From Gemmatimonadota bacterium (GTDB lineage: Bacteria > Gemmatimonadota > Gemmatimonadetes > Gemmatimonadales > GWC2-71-9): 8,525 bases of DNA. Numbering within the stretch: the first letter of the stretch is position 1; every line of letters begins with the position of its first letter. The translations under genes and the position numbers were made by a program. The DNA lies in contig JAOTWK010000134.1 of the NCBI GenBank assembly GCA_029862935.1, positions 1 through 8,525 of the forward strand, written 5' to 3'. The notes under the pieces were generated by a model. That model had not been told where the DNA came from. It saw only the letters and a program-made list of their open reading frames with translations, and made no database searches. Below are positions 5,919 to 8,525 of this stretch, piece after piece.

Positions 5919-6916
5919 CGCCATTGCTCCGCCTTCAGTTCCCGCTCCATGAGGTCGCGCACGGCTCGTTCTGGCGGTTTGCCTTCGAAGAGGATGTTGG
6001 CCACTTCGACGGCAATGGGCAGTTCTGTCCCCGCCTGCTGAGCTAGCGTGACCGCCGCTCGGGCCGACCGCACGCCTTCGGCCACGGTGCGTCGGCTTGC
6101 CAGTATTTCCTCCAGCGACCGTCCCTCGGCGAGCTCGATCCCGAGGGCGCGGTTGCGACTGAGCGCGCCCGTCGCCGTGAGAATGAGATCTCCGAGTCCC
6201 GCCAATCCCGCAAACGTGCGCGGCTTGGCGCCAAGGGCCTCTCCCAGCCGACTCACCTCCGCCAGGCCCCGTGTGATCAAGGCGGCCAGCGCGTTGTGGC
6301 CCAGTCGGAGCCCATGCAGCAGACCGGCGGCGATCGCGATCACGTTCTTGAGCGCACCTCCCAATTCCACGCCCAGCGGGTCATCGCTGGTGTAAACCCG
6401 GAAATAGGCCGTCGCAAACGCATCCTGCACCGTCCGTGCCGCGCTCTCATCGTCGGAGGCGGCCACAACCGCCGTAGGCTGCCGGGCGTAGACTTCTTGG
6501 GCGAAACTCGGGCCCGAGAGAGCCACCACTTGCGAGGCGTGCAGCGTCTCGCGCAGCACGTTCGTCATGGTCTTGAGGGTGTCGGTCTCAAGGCCCTTCG
6601 AGACGCTCACCACAACCGGCGGTTGCTTCCCATTCAACTGGGTGCACAGGGCGGTGCTCACCGACCGCACGGCGTGTGACGGGGCAGCACTGACGATCAA
6701 CTCTGCGTGCTCGGCCGCCTCAGCGATATCCGTGCACGCCACGATGGTCTCGGCGATGCGCGCGTCGGCAAGAAACACGGCGTTCACGTGATCGCGGTTG
6801 ATCGACTCGACGACCTCCGACTCGTAGGCCCAAAGTCTGACTGTATGGCCCTGTGTGGCCAGGAGATCGGCGATCGTCGTGCCCCAGCTTCCGGCACCAA
6901 GGACCCCAACGCGCAT
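5915..6916 (-). CDS. gpsA: Glycerol-3-phosphate dehydrogenase [NAD(P)+]
   Basis: GpsA reduces dihydroxyacetone phosphate to sn-glycerol 3-phosphate, the backbone of phospholipids, in the cytosol. The 333-residue length is typical. The dinucleotide-binding motif GAGSWG (7-12) opens the N-terminal Rossmann fold; VSVSKGLE (103-110) and LSGPSFAQEV (133-142) line the active site; catalytic Lys190 lies in GGALKNVIAIAAG; GLAGLGDLILTATG (237-250) and SRNR (253-256) follow in the helical C-terminal domain. The ATG at 6916 directly follows the plsY stop (TAGATG) with no gap. The 3' end overlaps merR by 4 bases. The adjacent PlsY uses its product directly. Confidence 0.97.
   Translation of the reverse strand: MRVGVLGAGSWGTTIADLLATQGHTVRLWAYESEVVESINRDHVNAVFLADARIAETIVACTDIAEAAEHAELIVSAAPSHAVRSVSTALCTQLNGKQPPVVVSVSKGLETDTLKTMTNVLRETLHASQVVALSGPSFAQEVYARQPTAVVAASDDESAARTVQDAFATAYFRVYTSDDPLGVELGGALKNVIAIAAGLLHGLRLGHNALAALITRGLAEVSRLGEALGAKPRTFAGLAGLGDLILTATGALSRNRALGIELAEGRSLEEILASRRTVAEGVRSARAAVTLAQQAGTELPIAVEVANILFEGKPPERAVRDLMERELKAEQWR
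5927..5930 (-). promoter_or_regulatory. Ribosome binding site favouring the second merR ATG
   Basis: GGAG (minus strand, inside the gpsA 3' end) stands 8 bases before the ATG at 5918 and 2 bases before the ATG at 5924. The first spacing is normal, the second too short, which supports the ATGA-overlap start. Confidence 0.55.
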
Positions 6917-7528
6917 CTAACTCTGCCCCGCCGGCTTGGCGCGACGCCCGAATCGGCTCTCGGTGCCGGCGATCAGCCGCTGAATGTTGCTACGGTGCGT
7001 GTACAGAATGAACGTCGCCAGCACCACACCGATCCAAAACGTGAGCACGGCGCTCGGCATCAGCACCCTGACGGCAACTGGAAAGGCCACGGCTCCTGCC
7101 ATTGAGGCCACCGACACGAAGCCCGTCGTCACAAGGAGACCAATCCAGAGCACCGCGCTGATCCCCAGCGGCAGTGGCGCGAGGGCGAGCACGACGCCGG
7201 CGGCCGTCGCCACGCCCTTCCCACCGCGGAATCTCAAGAACACCGGAAACACGTGCCCAACCACTGCGAGGCATCCCACAAGCACGGGAATCCATGTGGG
7301 GTCCGAAACGAAACGCATTGCCAATGCGACCGGCACCGCGCCTTTCAGGACGTCGAACAGTCCTACCGGCACGGCGTATTTCCACCCGAGGACGCGGTAG
7401 ACATTGGTGGCGCCGAGGTTCTTGCTGCCATGCTCGCGTAGATCGATCCCAGCGGCGCGACCCGCCAGGTAGCTCGTGGGAATCGACCCGGCAAGGTAGG
7501 CACCGGCGAGCCAGAACACCCAGTTCAT
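6917..7528 (-). CDS. plsY: Acyl-phosphate:glycerol-3-phosphate acyltransferase
   Basis: PlsY transfers an acyl group from acyl-phosphate (made by PlsX) to position 1 of glycerol 3-phosphate in the inner membrane, giving lysophosphatidic acid. The 203-residue protein is strongly hydrophobic with several membrane helices. Family motifs are present: AGSIPTSYLAGR (13-24), HGSKNLGATNVYRVLG (33-48), and GHVFPVFLRFRGGKGVATAAG (91-111, with the phosphate-binding GGKG). A longer frame upstream exists, but the ATG at 7528 gives the normal N-terminus and overlaps the der stop as ATGA. No Shine-Dalgarno sequence is visible; the upstream bases, which encode the Arg/Lys-rich tail of Der, form the inverted repeat CGCCGC-AA-GCGGCG (7535-7548). 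No plsX is in the window. Confidence 0.96.
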   Translation of the reverse strand: MNWVFWLAGAYLAGSIPTSYLAGRAAGIDLREHGSKNLGATNVYRVLGWKYAVPVGLFDVLKGAVPVALAMRFVSDPTWIPVLVGCLAVVGHVFPVFLRFRGGKGVATAAGVVLALAPLPLGISAVLWIGLLVTTGFVSVASMAGAVAFPVAVRVLMPSAVLTFWIGVVLATFILYTHRSNIQRLIAGTESRFGRRAKPAGQS

Positions 7529-8525
7529 GGACGTCGCCGCTTGCGGCGCAGTTTGATGCGAAGCGGAGCTCCGCTGAAGCCCCACTCGTCTCGGAATCCG
7601 TTTTCCAGAAACCGCCGGTAGGATTCGGGGATCGCATCGGGATGGTTTGCGACCACGGCAAACGTTGGCGGCCTGATCCCTATCTGCGAGGCGTAGTACA
7701 GTTTGACCTCCTGCCCCCGATGTTGCGGCGGTTGCGACCGAGCGACCAGCTTGGTGAGCACCCTGTTCACTTCTGCGGTTGCCACCCGACGCTCCCGTTG
7801 CTCGCTGACTGCGACAATGGCATCGAGCACGCTCCGCGTCCGCTGTCCCGTACTCGACGACACGTAAAGGAACGGCACGGCGCGGAGAAACGGCGCCCGA
7901 TCAGCCACTTCACGCTCGCCCCGAAGCGCAGTTGCCGTCTCCTTGTCCACGAGATCCCACTTCGAGACGGCGATGACGAGTCCGGTGCCTCGCTGCCACG
8001 CAGTCTGCGCGATCTTCAAGTCTTGCGTCTGCATGCCCCGGGAAGCGTCGACCACGAGGACACACACGTCCGCCTGCTCAATCGCACGTTCCGTCCGCAG
8101 GGTCGAGTAAAACTCGATCTCATCCTCTACTTTCGATCGCTTCCGTAACCCCGCGGTATCAATGAAGTTGAGCGTCCGCCCATGGAACCGCAAGGGGGAG
8201 TCGACAGCGTCTCTGGTGGTGCCGGCTTCAGGTGCAACTAGCGACCGATCTTGGCCCAAGAGGCGGTTCACGAGGCTGGATTTTCCTACATTCGGCCGGC
8301 CCACTACGGCTACACCCACCGTGTCCGTCTCACCGCGATCCGACACCTGGGGAAGGAGTGCGACGATGCAATCGAGCAGATCCCCGCTGCCCTTGCCGAT
8401 CGCCGCCGACACAGGATGCGGGTCTCCGAGACCCAGTTGGTGAAACGCGTAGTGCGAGGTCTCGTCTGGTAACTCGTCCGCCTTGTTCGCGGCGACGACC
8501 ACCCGACCCGCGTGCGGGCGCAGGA
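7525..8525 (-). CDS. der: GTPase Der (EngA), 5' part outside the window
   Basis: Der is a two-GTPase-domain protein that acts in assembly of the 50S ribosomal subunit. The visible 332 residues start in the last part of the first G domain (VVVAANKAD, the NKxD G4 motif, then VSAAIGKG). The second G domain is complete: P-loop GRPNVGKSS, switch TTRD, DTAGLRKRSKVED, then SKWD where NKWD is usual, and SSSTGQ as G5. The KH-like domain follows (SQPPQHRGQEVKLYYASQIGIRPPTF...NHPDAIPESY...FGSGAP-type end), closing with a basic RRKRRRP tail. The reading frame is open to the right edge, so the start and the first P-loop lie outside. It is the most upstream visible gene of the minus-strand string and is coupled to plsY by a 4-base ATGA overlap. 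Confidence 0.96.
   Translation of the reverse strand, partial: LRPHAGRVVVAANKADELPDETSHYAFHQLGLGDPHPVSAAIGKGSGDLLDCIVALLPQVSDRGETDTVGVAVVGRPNVGKSSLVNRLLGQDRSLVAPEAGTTRDAVDSPLRFHGRTLNFIDTAGLRKRSKVEDEIEFYSTLRTERAIEQADVCVLVVDASRGMQTQDLKIAQTAWQRGTGLVIAVSKWDLVDKETATALRGEREVADRAPFLRAVPFLYVSSSTGQRTRSVLDAIVAVSEQRERRVATAEVNRVLTKLVARSQPPQHRGQEVKLYYASQIGIRPPTFAVVANHPDAIPESYRRFLENGFRDEWGFSGAPLRIKLRRKRRRP

Noticed and set aside
7535..7548. Inverted repeat CGCCGC-AA-GCGGCG just before plsY as a regulatory hairpin.
   Set aside because: It is fully explained by Arg/Lys codons of the basic Der tail; a regulatory effect is possible but nothing supports it.

Overview
The window looks like chromosomal DNA from a high-GC bacterium with a Gram-negative type housekeeping set. 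It has complete or partial genes for meso-diaminopimelate synthesis (dapF), phospholipid synthesis (gpsA, plsY), ribosome assembly (der) and protein or nucleotide repair (pcm, surE), plus one tRNA. From memory, the order der-plsY-gpsA-merR-surE-pcm with many 4-20 base overlaps resembles Gemmatimonadota, but that is a guess from gene content. I see no insertion sequence, prophage, CRISPR array or plasmid gene.

Layout. Bases 1-1837 carry three plus-strand genes: the 3' end of a YfhO-family membrane protein, a polyprenol-phosphate sugar synthase of the DPM1 type, and dapF. Bases 1838-2112 are non-coding and hold a stem-loop and an AT-rich 28-bp site that matches bacterial dif (XerC/XerD recombination sites) well. 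From 2113 to the right edge everything is on the minus strand. In transcription order these are der (its 5' part outside the window), plsY, gpsA, a MerR-type regulator, surE, pcm, a DedA-family gene, an acylphosphatase, a 250-base gap, tRNA-Arg(CCU), and a membrane-anchored TPR/YfgM-like protein.

How the genes work together. GpsA makes sn-glycerol 3-phosphate and PlsY acylates it with acyl-phosphate, so the two adjacent genes form the entry to phospholipid synthesis; an acyl-phosphate hydrolase lies at the end of the same gene string. SurE and Pcm are a known pair of stationary-phase survival functions. On the left, the lipid-linked sugar synthase overlaps the YfhO-type gene, which suggests a donor-synthase plus transferase pair acting on the cell envelope.

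The most notable point is the dif-like site exactly where the two opposing gene strings converge. This suggests the window spans the replication terminus, where leading-strand genes on both arms point towards dif. Three KOPS-like octamers (GGGNAGGG) also all point at it.
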